Source: Treponema sp. (GTDB lineage Bacteria > Spirochaetota > Spirochaetia > Treponematales > Treponemataceae). Taken from it: a stretch of 28,064 nt of DNA. The notes below the pieces were generated by a model. The model made no database searches and was not told the origin of the DNA. It saw only the letters and a list, made by a program, of their open reading frames with translations. Position numbers and translations under genes: made by a program. Below, piece by piece: positions 15,551-23,862 of the stretch (the first letter of the stretch is position 1; every line of letters starts with the position of its first letter). Location of the stretch: contig JAEDCN010000033.1 in assembly GCA_016294105.1 (NCBI GenBank), positions 1 through 28,064 on the forward strand, written 5' to 3'.

Positions 15551-16888
15551 ATGAGTGAAAAGAAGATTGTTATTGGCTCTTTGCAGCCAGACATTGAAGA
15601 TATTCTAAAGTGGAATGATTTGAGTGACACTGACTTTCAAAAGGCTGATGCCGCCGAGAAGGAGGATTTTATCCCCCAGCGTTCCAGCATTTCCTACTGG
15701 GCCGATGCCTGGCGACGACTGAGAAAAAATACCGTGGCTATGGTGGCCTTAGGCGTGCTTATTTTCATTTCCTTCTTTGCCTTTTTAGGCCCAGTGATTG
15801 TGCCCTATGGCTACGAAGAATTTAATCGTGGTGCGGAAAACCTGCATCCCTGGCACACTTCCTTGGAAGACCAACTGAAATTGGCAGAGGCCATGGAGGT
15901 AAAAAGTCCAGAAGAAGCAGTGGCTGCTGCCCAGGCTGAAGCTGCTGCTCAGGGGAAAACCTTGTCTTCCGTGGAATTGGCTCAGATTCGAGCAAAGGCT
16001 CGTTCTAAAACCCAGGTCAAAGATGAGGAAGGCCATGTGCTTTCTGGCGCTGCCTTGGAAAAGCATTTGAGAAAGGAATTAGGAATCAGAAACAAGCTCT
16101 TTGGCTATTCTCGTTCTGAACTGGAGCGAAAGGCGGCGGGAGAATCTGTATTTCCCCACGTCTTTGGTACAGACAAATTTGGCCGAGATACTATGGTTCG
16201 TGTGATGATTGGAACTCGTGTCTCCATGATTGTTGGTGTAGCCGCCGCCCTGTTGGTGCTTTTGATTGGTTCTCTCTACGGCTCCATTTCCGGCTACTTT
16301 GGTGGCAAGGTGGACGTAGTGATGCAGCGAATCGTGGAAGTGATTTATTCTGTGCCAGAGGTTCTTGTAATCCTGCTTTTGTCTGCCATGCTGGGAGAAG
16401 CCATGAAGGCCTACGCCAGCTCCGGTGGCTTTGGTGCTGACTTGGTAAGTAAAATGGGTGCTAACCTGATTTCTATGTTTATGGCCTTTGGTATGCTGTA
16501 CTGGGTTGGTATGAGCCGCATTATCCGTGGACAGGTTTTGCAGGTAAAGCAGCAGGAATACGTTACTGCTGCCAAGGCACTGGGAGCTTCTCATGCTCGC
16601 ATTATCCGTCGCCACCTGTTACCTAACTGTATCGGTCAGCTGGTAGTAACCACCTGTCTGCAGATTCCCTCTGCCATCTTCTTGGAGTCCTTCCTGTCCT
16701 ACCTTGGTGTAGGAATTTCAGCTCCCATGACCAGTCTTGGTTCCATGGCAGCAGAGGCAACCCAGGGAATGTACACCTATCCCTATCGACTTTTGTTCCC
16801 AGCCTTTGTGCTGAGTATTATGATTCTCTCCTTCAATTTGTTTGGAGATGGCCTGCGGGATGCTTTGGATCCACGGCTCAAGAAATAA
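15551..16888 (+). CDS. oppC: Oligopeptide ABC transporter permease OppC with a large insertion
   Basis: A 445-residue permease, the partner of OppB in the membrane. Family members are usually about 290-310 residues. The N-terminal cytoplasmic part (1-60), first membrane helix (about 64-83) and the VFGTDKFGRDTMVRVMIGTRVSM block (204 onward) are normal. Between them, residues about 96-200 are an extra segment, hydrophilic and rich in Ala, Glu, Lys and Gln, predicted helical, and placed on the periplasmic side by the usual topology. The EAA loop (EYVTAAKALGASHARIIRRHLLPN) and the last membrane helices are intact, so it should be functional. The start ATG lies 2 bases after the oppB stop. No frame change or base-composition break marks the insert. 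Confidence 0.9.
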   Translation: MSEKKIVIGSLQPDIEDILKWNDLSDTDFQKADAAEKEDFIPQRSSISYWADAWRRLRKNTVAMVALGVLIFISFFAFLGPVIVPYGYEEFNRGAENLHPWHTSLEDQLKLAEAMEVKSPEEAVAAAQAEAAAQGKTLSSVELAQIRAKARSKTQVKDEEGHVLSGAALEKHLRKELGIRNKLFGYSRSELERKAAGESVFPHVFGTDKFGRDTMVRVMIGTRVSMIVGVAAALLVLLIGSLYGSISGYFGGKVDVVMQRIVEVIYSVPEVLVILLLSAMLGEAMKAYASSGGFGADLVSKMGANLISMFMAFGMLYWVGMSRIIRGQVLQVKQQEYVTAAKALGASHARIIRRHLLPNCIGQLVVTTCLQIPSAIFLESFLSYLGVGISAPMTSLGSMAAEATQGMYTYPYRLLFPAFVLSIMILSFNLFGDGLRDALDPRLKK

Positions 16889-16929
16889 TGAGGGGCTTGC
16901 AATGCCACTCAAAAAAGAAGGAGTGAATT

Positions 16930-17982
16930 ATGGAAGAAAATAAATTATTGGAAGTAAAGGACTTGAAGATTTCCTTCTTTACTCCTGCTGGAGAAGTGAA
17001 GGCTGTAGGTGGAATTTCCTATGACCTGAACTATGGAGAAGTAATGGGAATCGTTGGTGAGTCTGGTTCAGGAAAGAGTCAGGAAGCCTATTCCATTATA
17101 GGCTTGCTCCAGTCTCCAGGAAAGGTTGTAGGAGGAAGCATTACCTTTGAAGGCAAGGATGTGCTTGCCATGACAAAGGATGAGATGACTTCATTCCGAG
17201 GAAAGGATGTGGCCATGATTTTCCAAAATCCCATGACCTGTCTGAATCCCGTATACACCATTGGAAACCAGCTGATAGAAGCCTTACGGGCTCACGACAA
17301 AACTGTTTCCAAGGAAGAAGCTGCAAGGCGAGCCATGGAAATGCTGGAGCTGGTGGGCATCAACAACGTGGAAAAGCGAATGAAGCAATATCCCCACGAG
17401 TTTTCTGGTGGAATGAGACAGCGTGTAATGATTGCCATGGGCTTGATTTGCCATCCCAAGCTGCTGATTGCCGACGAGCCCACCACCGCCCTTGACGTAA
17501 CCATTCAGGCCCAGATTCTGGAGCTGATGAAGTCCCTGCAGAAAAAGACCAATATGGGCATCATCTTCATCACCCACAACTTGGGTGTTGTGGCAGAAAT
17601 CTGTCACAAGGTTTCTGTCATGTATGCAGGAAAGATTGTGGAGCAGGGCCCTGTTGATGATATTTTCTATAATCCTTCCCATCCCTACACCGTGGGCTTG
17701 CTTCGTTCCATGCCCCGTGTTGATGCGGAAAATTACGAGCGATTGATTCCTATAGAAGGTTCTCCCGTGGACATGCTGAATCCTCCAGAGGGCTGTCCCT
17801 TTGCTCCACGGTGTGAGCACTGCATGAAAATCTGTCTGAAGAAAATGCCTCCCCATGTTACCATCAAGGAAGGCCACCGTTCAGCCTGTTGGTTGCGGGT
17901 GGAAGAAGTGATGCGAAAAGAGGAATTTGGAGCAGAAGGTGGAGCTACCCATCTAGCATCAAAGACAGGGGAGGAAAAATAA
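16930..17982 (+). CDS. oppD: Oligopeptide ABC transporter ATPase OppD
   Basis: A 350-residue cytoplasmic ATPase that powers peptide import. Walker A is GESGSGKS (43-50), the Q-loop lies at MIFQNPMTCLNPV, the ABC signature is FSGGMRQRV and Walker B is LLIADEPTTALD, followed by the switch histidine in FITHNLGVV. The C-terminal oligopeptide-transporter domain holds the cysteine pattern GCPFAPRCEHCMKIC, typical of OppD/DppD, where a cluster may bind. A strong site GAAGGAG lies 6 bases before the ATG. The stop and the oppF start touch without overlap. Confidence 0.93.
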   Translation: MEENKLLEVKDLKISFFTPAGEVKAVGGISYDLNYGEVMGIVGESGSGKSQEAYSIIGLLQSPGKVVGGSITFEGKDVLAMTKDEMTSFRGKDVAMIFQNPMTCLNPVYTIGNQLIEALRAHDKTVSKEEAARRAMEMLELVGINNVEKRMKQYPHEFSGGMRQRVMIAMGLICHPKLLIADEPTTALDVTIQAQILELMKSLQKKTNMGIIFITHNLGVVAEICHKVSVMYAGKIVEQGPVDDIFYNPSHPYTVGLLRSMPRVDAENYERLIPIEGSPVDMLNPPEGCPFAPRCEHCMKICLKKMPPHVTIKEGHRSACWLRVEEVMRKEEFGAEGGATHLASKTGEEK

Positions 17983-18966
17983 ATGGCTGACAATGATGTT
18001 TTGCTGGAAGTCCAGCACTTGAGAAAATATTTTCCTGTAAAGGGAATGAAGGGACCTGGTGTTCAGGCGGTGGAAGATGTTTCACTGTTCATCAAACGAG
18101 GAGAGACCTTGGGCTTGGTTGGTGAGTCTGGTTGTGGAAAAACCACCTTGGGTCGCACCATCATCCGCCTCCACGAGCCCACCAGTGGCCGCATTGTGTA
18201 TGACGGACAAACCATCTATGAAGGTGACGGTCAAAGGCATTCTGCAGTAAAGATGCTGCCCTATCGTCGCAAGATGCAGATTATCTTTCAGGATCCTTCT
18301 GCCTCCCTTGATCCTCGTATGACGGTGGGTGAGATTATCGGTGAGGCCTTGGATATTCACAAGCTGTGGTCCACCAAGGCTGAACGAACAGACCGCATCA
18401 AGGAATTGCTGGACATGGTTGGCTTGAACACTGAACATGCAAACCGCTATCCCCACGAATTTTCTGGTGGACAGCAGCAGCGTGTTGGTATTGCCCGTGC
18501 TTTGGCAGTGCACCCTGAGTTTATTGTTTGTGACGAGCCTATTTCTGCACTGGACGTTTCAATTCAGTCCCAGGTGGTAAATATGCTGGAGGACATGCAG
18601 GAAGAATTGGGCTTGACCTACCTGTTTATTGCCCACGATTTAAGTGTTGTTCGTCATATTTCAAATAGAATTGGTGTTATGTACCTGGGCTGTGTGGTGG
18701 AGCTTTCTACCAGCTACGAGCTAAACAAGAATCCCATTCACCCTTATACCAAGACACTGATTTCTGCAGTGCCTGTTCCTGACCCTCAGTTGTCCCGCAG
18801 CCGCCAGCGAATTGTGCTGGAGGGAGATATTCCTTCTCCCATGAATCCACCTTCTGGCTGTCGTTTTCATACCCGCTGTCCCATGGCCAAGCCTCAGTGC
18901 AAGGAATCCATGCCCCAGTTGCGGGAGGTGGCAGAAGGTCACTGGGTGGCCTGTCATTTAGTATAA
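17983..18966 (+). CDS. oppF: Oligopeptide ABC transporter ATPase OppF
   Basis: A 327-residue second ATPase of the importer, forming a heterodimer with OppD. Walker A is GESGCGKTT, the Q-loop is at IIFQDPSASLDPRM, the signature is FSGGQQQRVGIARAL and Walker B is FIVCDEPISALDVS. The C-terminal domain has GCRFHTRCPMAKPQC. The gene directly follows oppD (TAA then ATG with no space), with GAGG inside the end of oppD as ribosome-binding site. No oppA binding-protein gene follows; instead a sodium symporter gene starts 21 bases later. Confidence 0.93.
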   Translation: MADNDVLLEVQHLRKYFPVKGMKGPGVQAVEDVSLFIKRGETLGLVGESGCGKTTLGRTIIRLHEPTSGRIVYDGQTIYEGDGQRHSAVKMLPYRRKMQIIFQDPSASLDPRMTVGEIIGEALDIHKLWSTKAERTDRIKELLDMVGLNTEHANRYPHEFSGGQQQRVGIARALAVHPEFIVCDEPISALDVSIQSQVVNMLEDMQEELGLTYLFIAHDLSVVRHISNRIGVMYLGCVVELSTSYELNKNPIHPYTKTLISAVPVPDPQLSRSRQRIVLEGDIPSPMNPPSGCRFHTRCPMAKPQCKESMPQLREVAEGHWVACHLV

Positions 18967-18987
18967 GTCGATCTTTTTGGAGGATAT

Positions 18988-20367
18988 ATGAAAGAAAGAG
19001 AAAGCTTGGCCTCTCGCCTAGGCTTTATTTTGCTGTCGGCAGGTTGTGCCATAGGTCTGGGAAACGTATGGCGTTTTCCTTATATTACAGGAAAATATGG
19101 TGGAGCACTCTTTGTTCTGGTGTACCTGTTCTTCTTGGTAGCCCTGGGCTTGCCCATTATGGTGATGGAGTTTTCCGTTGGTCGAGCTTCCCGCCAGAAC
19201 GTAGGAAAGGCATTCAAAACCTTGGAGCCTCAGGGAACAAAGTGGCATACTTATGGTCATATTGCCATTGCAGGAAACTATGTGCTGATGATGTTCTATG
19301 CCACCATTTCTGGCTGGCTTTTGTACTATTGTTTTGCTAGCTTTACTGGTCAGTTCCAGGGCTTGGATACTGCAGCTGTTGGTGCCTTCTTTGGTTCTCT
19401 AACAGCAAATCCAGGCACCCAGTTTTTGTGGATGGCCATTGCAGTGGTGTTGAGCTTTGTTATCGTTGGAATCGGACTTGAAAAGGGTGTAGAAAAAATC
19501 ACCAAGGTAATGATGATTCTGCTGATTTTGCTGATTGTGGTGTTGGCGGTAAATTCTGTTCTTTTGCCCGGTAGTGGAGAAGGAATTAAGTTTTATCTTT
19601 TGCCAGACTTTAGCAAGGTAACAGACTCTGGATTTGGTGAGGTGGTGTTTGCCGCCATGGGGCAGGCTTTCTTTACCTTGAGCTTGGGTATCGGAAGTAT
19701 GGAGATTTTCGGTTCCTACATCGACAAGAAATACAGCCTAACAGGTGAAGCTGGAAGAATCATCCTGCTGGATACCTTTGTAGCCATTATGAGCGGTTTG
19801 ATTATTTTCCCTGCCTGTTTTGCCTATGACGTAAATCCTGGTGCAGGTCCTGAACTGTTGTTCATCACCATGCCTAATATCTTTAACAACATGGCAGGAA
19901 GCCGCATTTGGTCAATCCTGTTCTTTATCTTCATGAGCTTTGCCGCCATGTCCACCCTGATTGCCGTCTTTGAGAACATCGTCAGCTACTGGATTGACAC
20001 CCACGGCTGGACCCGCAGGAAGGCCTGCCTGGTGAACTGCATCGCCCTGGTGATTTTGTCGGTGCCCTGCATACTGGGATTTAATCTCTGGTCTGGATTC
20101 CAGCCTTTGGGTCCCGGTACCGGCGTGCTGGATTTGGAGGACTTTATCGTCAGCTCCACCCTGCTGCCGATCGGCTCCTTGATTTTCCTCTTGTTCTGCT
20201 GCTACAAAAAAGGCTGGGGCTGGGAGAATTTTCTGGCAGAAGCTGATGCTGGTAATGGCTTGAAGTTCCCTCGCAAGCTTAAGTTCTACGTAAAGTGGAT
20301 TCTTCCTATAGTTGTACTGGTAATCTTTGTAAAGGGTTACTACGACATCTTTAGCAAGATGTTCTAG
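18988..20367 (+). CDS. Sodium-dependent amino-acid transporter, neurotransmitter:sodium symporter family
   Basis: A 459-residue inner-membrane protein of the NSS/SNF family (LeuT, TnaT, MhsT fold), which imports amino acids with sodium. The first helix carries the unwound segment GCAIGLGNVWRFPY, equivalent to the sodium- and substrate-binding region of LeuT, followed by GLPIMVMEFSVGR. Eleven to twelve membrane segments are visible, and the length fits bacterial members. Aromatic or branched-chain amino acids are typical substrates, but the ligand is not readable. GGAGG lies 5-6 bases before the ATG and the gene follows oppF by 21 bases, so it belongs to the opp operon and may take up amino acids released from, or complementary to, imported peptides. 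About 19980-20190 is noticeably more GC-rich than the rest of the gene. Confidence 0.9.
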   Translation: MKERESLASRLGFILLSAGCAIGLGNVWRFPYITGKYGGALFVLVYLFFLVALGLPIMVMEFSVGRASRQNVGKAFKTLEPQGTKWHTYGHIAIAGNYVLMMFYATISGWLLYYCFASFTGQFQGLDTAAVGAFFGSLTANPGTQFLWMAIAVVLSFVIVGIGLEKGVEKITKVMMILLILLIVVLAVNSVLLPGSGEGIKFYLLPDFSKVTDSGFGEVVFAAMGQAFFTLSLGIGSMEIFGSYIDKKYSLTGEAGRIILLDTFVAIMSGLIIFPACFAYDVNPGAGPELLFITMPNIFNNMAGSRIWSILFFIFMSFAAMSTLIAVFENIVSYWIDTHGWTRRKACLVNCIALVILSVPCILGFNLWSGFQPLGPGTGVLDLEDFIVSSTLLPIGSLIFLLFCCYKKGWGWENFLAEADAGNGLKFPRKLKFYVKWILPIVVLVIFVKGYYDIFSKMF

Positions 20368-20375
20368 GGGTAGTG

Positions 20376-20398
20376 AGGGGTGGTTGATAGCCACCCTT
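20376..20398 (+). terminator. Candidate terminator of the opp-NSS operon
   Basis: A GGGTGG/CCACCC stem (20378-20383, 20391-20396), extendable by two weaker pairs, with a 7-base loop. Only three T residues follow, so termination may be partial. Confidence 0.5.
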
Positions 20399-20412
20399 TG
20401 CTACTAATCAGT

Positions 20413-20487
20413 AGATTATTATAACTTTTTTCGGTTGTAATCGAAAAAAGTTATAATATTTATTGATTTAAACCGAAGATTATTATA
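20413..20487. repeat. Perfect 17-bp palindromic arms flanked by 11-bp direct repeats, before the ATPase gene
   Basis: TATTATAACTTTTTTCG (20417-20433) is the exact reverse complement of 20442-20458, with an 8-base loop. The 11-mer AGATTATTATA occurs on both sides, at 20413-20423 and 20477-20487. A second, competing pairing is TTCGGTT (20430-20436) with AACCGAA (20471-20477). The structure lies about 40 bases before the next gene and could be an operator or a small mobile repeat. Confidence 0.75.
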
Positions 20488-20489
20488 CT
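20463..20489 (+). promoter_or_regulatory. Candidate promoter giving a leaderless ATPase mRNA
   Basis: TTGATT (20463-20468), a short 15-base spacer and TATACT (20484-20489). The expected start (about 20496) is within three bases of the ATG at 20499. No ribosome-binding site is seen, which fits a leaderless transcript. Confidence 0.42.
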
Positions 20490-20498
20490 ATCTTTACC

Positions 20499-21641
20499 AT
20501 GAGTGGAATTCGACGGGATTTGCAGACCATTTTGGAGTCCAAGGTGGGTAGGGGCAAGGTGCTTTTGCTCATCGGGCCACGGCAGGTGGGAAAGACAACC
20601 CTGCTGAAAAGCATGATGGAGAAGCTGCCTCCTGCCAAAACGCAGTTCTGGAATTGCGACGAAAGTGAGGTGCGGAAATTCCTTTCGGAGCCGAATTCGG
20701 CAAAGCTTCGGTCCCTTGTGGGAAATGCTGACTTTATCGTCATCGACGAGGCTCAGCGGGTGCAGGATATTGGCCTCACCTTAAAGTTGCTCCACGACAC
20801 CTTTCCCCAGGTGCAGCTGGCAGTGACTGGCTCCTCCTCCTTGGATTTGTCTAATTCCATGAACGAGCCCCTGACTGGCCGCAAATTCGAATACAATCTT
20901 TTTGGCTTTTCCACCCAAGAGCTGGTGCAGCACACCTCCCTGCTGGAGGAAAGCCGCCAGCTGCACAATCGGCTCTTGTTCGGATTTTATCCCGACGTGG
21001 TGAACAATCCAGGGGATGAAAAGGAAATCCTTGCGAACATTGTGAATTCCTATCTCTACAAAGATGTCTTTGAATTTCAGGACATTCGCAGGCCCGCCGT
21101 CATAGAAAAACTGGTTCAGGCCCTTGCGCTCCAGGTGGGTAGCGAGGTTTCCTTCAATGAACTGGGTAGACTCTTGGGAATTGACGTGCAGACCGTGCAG
21201 CGCTATGTGGACTTGCTTGAAAAGGCCTATGTGATTTTTCATCTTCGTTCCTACAGCCGGAATGTCCGCAACGAGCTGAAGAAAAGTGTCAAGATTTATT
21301 TCTATGACAATGGAGTGCGGAATGGGGTTTTGTCCAGTTTCTCTCCTTGGGAGCTGCGATCCGATACGGGAAGCCTGTGGGAAAATTTCTTGATAAGCCA
21401 GCGTATCAAGAACAATTTGTATCACAACAGAAGCAGGAAGTATTATTTTTGGCGTACCACCCAAAGACAGGAAATTGACTTCATTGAAGAGGCCGAAAAC
21501 CAGCTTTTTGCATACGAATTTAAATACAGCGGGAAAAAGGGAGGGGTAAAATGCCCTCTCACCTTTTCAAACAATTATCCCGATGTCCCTTTTTCTGTAG
21601 TGACCCAAGACAACTACATGGAGTTTGTAACGGATTGGTGA
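20499..21641 (+). CDS. AAA_14/DUF4143 ATPase
   Basis: A 380-residue ATP-binding protein of the AAA_14-DUF4143 family, whose cellular role is not established. Walker A is GPRQVGKTT (26-34), Walker B VIDEAQ (81-86) and a sensor-type TGSSS follows. A winged-helix-like stretch (FNELGRLLGIDVQTVQRYVDLLEKAYVI) comes before the C-terminal DUF4143 region. Near the end, QEIDFIEE and YEFKYS have the Asp...Glu-x-Lys spacing of a PD-(D/E)XK nuclease-like fold. Genes like this occur in many copies in gut bacteria, often alone, and are sometimes suspected to be in mobile or defence settings; here nothing adjacent supports that directly. No ribosome-binding site precedes the ATG. It stands alone, between the opp operon and the convergent gltX-nim genes. 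Confidence 0.88.
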   Translation: MSGIRRDLQTILESKVGRGKVLLLIGPRQVGKTTLLKSMMEKLPPAKTQFWNCDESEVRKFLSEPNSAKLRSLVGNADFIVIDEAQRVQDIGLTLKLLHDTFPQVQLAVTGSSSLDLSNSMNEPLTGRKFEYNLFGFSTQELVQHTSLLEESRQLHNRLLFGFYPDVVNNPGDEKEILANIVNSYLYKDVFEFQDIRRPAVIEKLVQALALQVGSEVSFNELGRLLGIDVQTVQRYVDLLEKAYVIFHLRSYSRNVRNELKKSVKIYFYDNGVRNGVLSSFSPWELRSDTGSLWENFLISQRIKNNLYHNRSRKYYFWRTTQRQEIDFIEEAENQLFAYEFKYSGKKGGVKCPLTFSNNYPDVPFSVVTQDNYMEFVTDW

Positions 21642-21651
21642 TGGGGAGGCC

Positions 21652-22215
21652 TCACTCATGCTCCTTGCAGGAAAGGGTGCGTATCTCCACCTTGAAGACG
21701 CAGGTGGCGGCCACCATTTCCGGCTGGAAGCTCCACTCGGTTCCCATGGGATGGATGGAGTCGGGCTTGGCGGGGGACTTGGGTTCCCTTGGGGGCCGCT
21801 CCAAATGCGTGAGATGGGCTGGGCTGGCGTGGTGATGGGCCACCGCCTGGTCCATAAGGGCTTTCAGGGCCGCTAGCCTTTCCTCCGGCTCCGTGATGAT
21901 GGAGGCCACCCCGGTTCCCATGACGCTCTGGAAGTGGCAGGCGTAGTCGCAGGCTGCCTGTCCGCCGGTGAGCCAGTACTCCCGGTCCAGCTGGAAGGCG
22001 ACGGTGGGGTGTTCCTGCAGGAGCCGGTATTTCCTTCCCCCCTTGGCCCCGTGGAAATAGAAGGTGCCGCCGGTTTCCGTGGCCACAAAGCCAAAGTTCA
22101 GCGGCACAATGTAGACCTCCCCCTGGTCGCAGAAACCCAGCCGGCAGCAGTGGCAGCCCCGGATGATTTCGTCAATCTTCTGCTTGTCGGTGATTTCCCT
22201 GTCCTTTCGTCTCAT
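21652..22215 (-). CDS. NimA-like pyridoxamine 5'-phosphate oxidase-family flavoprotein
   Basis: A 187-residue split-barrel flavin-binding protein. The N-terminus MRRKDREITD and the blocks CRLGFCDQGEVYIVPLNFGF, FYFHGAKGGRKYRLL and FQLDREYWL are the pattern of the NimA/5-nitroimidazole-reductase-like branch of the PNPOx family. Members reduce various compounds; resistance to nitroimidazole drugs is known only for some, so it should not be assumed here. The frame extends to 22269, but the ATG at 22215 has GGAGG at 6 bases. Residues about 145-160 are proline-rich (PPREPKSPAKP), and the C-terminal LSCKEHE differs from the more usual GK-x-H ending. The gene is strikingly GC-rich beside its neighbours, suggesting horizontal transfer. 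It follows gltX on the same strand, after a 16-bp hairpin. Confidence 0.85.
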   Translation of the reverse strand: MRRKDREITDKQKIDEIIRGCHCCRLGFCDQGEVYIVPLNFGFVATETGGTFYFHGAKGGRKYRLLQEHPTVAFQLDREYWLTGGQAACDYACHFQSVMGTGVASIITEPEERLAALKALMDQAVAHHHASPAHLTHLERPPREPKSPAKPDSIHPMGTEWSFQPEMVAATCVFKVEIRTLSCKEHE

Positions 22216-22230
22216 GGTTTTCCTCCGAGG

Positions 22231-22267
22231 GATGAAAGGAGCTGGTGTGGAACCAACTCCTTTCATC
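22231..22267 (-). terminator. Long hairpin between gltX and the NimA-like gene
   Basis: GATGAAAGGAGCTGGT (22231-22246) pairs with ACCAACTCCTTTCATC (22252-22267), 16 bp with one wobble and a 5-base loop. No T-run follows on the minus strand, so it may be a factor-assisted terminator, an mRNA 3'-end stabiliser for gltX, or a leader structure for the next gene. It starts 4 bases after the gltX stop. Confidence 0.6.
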
Positions 22268-22270
22268 AAA

Positions 22271-23827
22271 CTAGAATGTGGCCAAAGTTCTGTCGGTGCG
22301 TTCCAGAGCCTTTTCTACACCAAGAATCTTGATGGAGCCTACCAAGGGTGGGCTCACTCGGCTACCAGTAACAGCCATACGGATGGGCATCATAAAATCA
22401 CCTAGTTTAACTCCCAGTCCTTCTGCAATCTGACGAGCCAAGGCATCGGCTTCTTCTTCAGTTTTAGTGGCTATAGCGGCAATGAATTCCTTGCTGGCTT
22501 CCAGTACTTCCTTAGTTTTGGCTGCATCCAGCTTTTTAGGAATGATTTGCTCCACTGGAGGCACGGCAGGCTCGGTAAAGAGGAAGCGAACCATTTCTGC
22601 TGCATCACAAAGGAAGTGGAGCCGCTCCTTAATGAGGGGCATCAGCTGCATGAGTTTTTCCTTTGTCTCGGCTACCGTCAAGCCTTCTGCAATAGGTTCT
22701 CCAGCTTCATTCAAGCGAACACCAGAAACTTCTGGTCCCACCTTGGGAGCAGGAAACTGCTCGCTTACGTTTACGGGGAGGGCTGCATCTCCAGTTCCTG
22801 TCAGGAAGGGAAGGGTTGCCTGATACAGTTCTTCGTCAGACATGGTTCTCATATACTGACCGTTAAACCACTCCAATTTTTTGTAGTCAAAGACGGCGGG
22901 AGCCTTGTTCAGGTGCTCCACCTTGAATAATTTTTCAAAGTCGGCCAAATCGTAAATGTCACGACCATCTTCGTAGGAACAACCCAACATGGCAACATAG
23001 TTAATGAGGGCTTTAGGCAAATAGCCTCGTGCTCGGAATTCGTTGACGCTGGTGGCACCGTGGCGCTTGGAAAGCTTTTGACCGTCCTGTCCCATAACCA
23101 TGGGAAGGTGGCAGAACTGTGGTGGCTCCCAGCCAAAGGCTTGGTACATGAGGACGTGGAGGGGAGTGGAGGGAATCCATTCCTGGGCACGCATAACGTG
23201 GGTAATTTTCATAAAGTGGTCGTCCACGATGTTGGCCAAGTGGTAGGTGGGGAAGCCGTCGCTTTTCAGCAGAACGGGGTCGGGGTTAATGTCTTCGTTC
23301 TTCCATTCAATGTCACCAAGCAAGGCATCCTTAAAGCGGGTTACCCCTTCCATGGGAACCTTTAGTCGGATAACGTAGGGCTTTCCAGCTTCCAGGTTTG
23401 CCTTGATTTCTTCCTCGGTGAGGTGGCGACAGTTGCGGTCGTATCCGGGGGGCATCTTGTTCATGGTCTGGATGGAGCGGATTCTGTCAAGGCGCTCTGC
23501 ATCGCAGAAGCAGTAGTAGGCCTGACCTTTTTCCACCAATTCCTGGGCATACTTCTTGTACAACTCGAACCGCTGGGACTGAACGTAGGGCCCATACTCT
23601 CCGCCCTTTTCTCCACCTTCATCCCATTCAATGCCAAGCCAATCCATGGTATCGTAGAGATTCTGCACGTACTCCTCGCCATAGCGGGTGCGGTCAGTAT
23701 CCTCCAGACGCAAGATAAACTTGCCTCCGTTGGCTCGGGCAAAAAGATAGTTGAACAGGGCGGTACGAACACCACCAATATGCTGCATCCCCGTTGGGGA
23801 GGGAGCGTAACGAACACGAACTTCCAC
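22271..23827 (-). CDS. gltX: Glutamate-tRNA ligase (GluRS)
   Basis: A 518-residue class I aminoacyl-tRNA synthetase that charges tRNA-Glu. The HIGH-type motif is PSPTGMQHIGG (9-19), the KMSKS-type motif KLSKRHG (251-257) and RLEDTDRTR (40-48) the glutamate-binding region. Cys106, Cys108, Cys133 and His135 form the zinc-site pattern also seen in E. coli GluRS. The start is GTG with GAGGAG six bases upstream. A promoter and a leader hairpin precede it. Whether it also mischarges tRNA-Gln depends on the presence of GatCAB elsewhere. Its overall pattern resembles treponemal GluRS, one of my main clues to the organism. Confidence 0.96.
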   Translation of the reverse strand: MEVRVRYAPSPTGMQHIGGVRTALFNYLFARANGGKFILRLEDTDRTRYGEEYVQNLYDTMDWLGIEWDEGGEKGGEYGPYVQSQRFELYKKYAQELVEKGQAYYCFCDAERLDRIRSIQTMNKMPPGYDRNCRHLTEEEIKANLEAGKPYVIRLKVPMEGVTRFKDALLGDIEWKNEDINPDPVLLKSDGFPTYHLANIVDDHFMKITHVMRAQEWIPSTPLHVLMYQAFGWEPPQFCHLPMVMGQDGQKLSKRHGATSVNEFRARGYLPKALINYVAMLGCSYEDGRDIYDLADFEKLFKVEHLNKAPAVFDYKKLEWFNGQYMRTMSDEELYQATLPFLTGTGDAALPVNVSEQFPAPKVGPEVSGVRLNEAGEPIAEGLTVAETKEKLMQLMPLIKERLHFLCDAAEMVRFLFTEPAVPPVEQIIPKKLDAAKTKEVLEASKEFIAAIATKTEEEADALARQIAEGLGVKLGDFMMPIRMAVTGSRVSPPLVGSIKILGVEKALERTDRTLATF

Positions 23828-23862
23828 AGGAAACTCCTCAGTAAATCATAATATATCTTAGG

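Noticed and set aside
20499..21641. A defence island around the AAA/DUF4143 ATPase
   Set aside because: Its neighbours are a transporter operon and gltX-nim; there is no companion methylase, toxin, phage or restriction gene.
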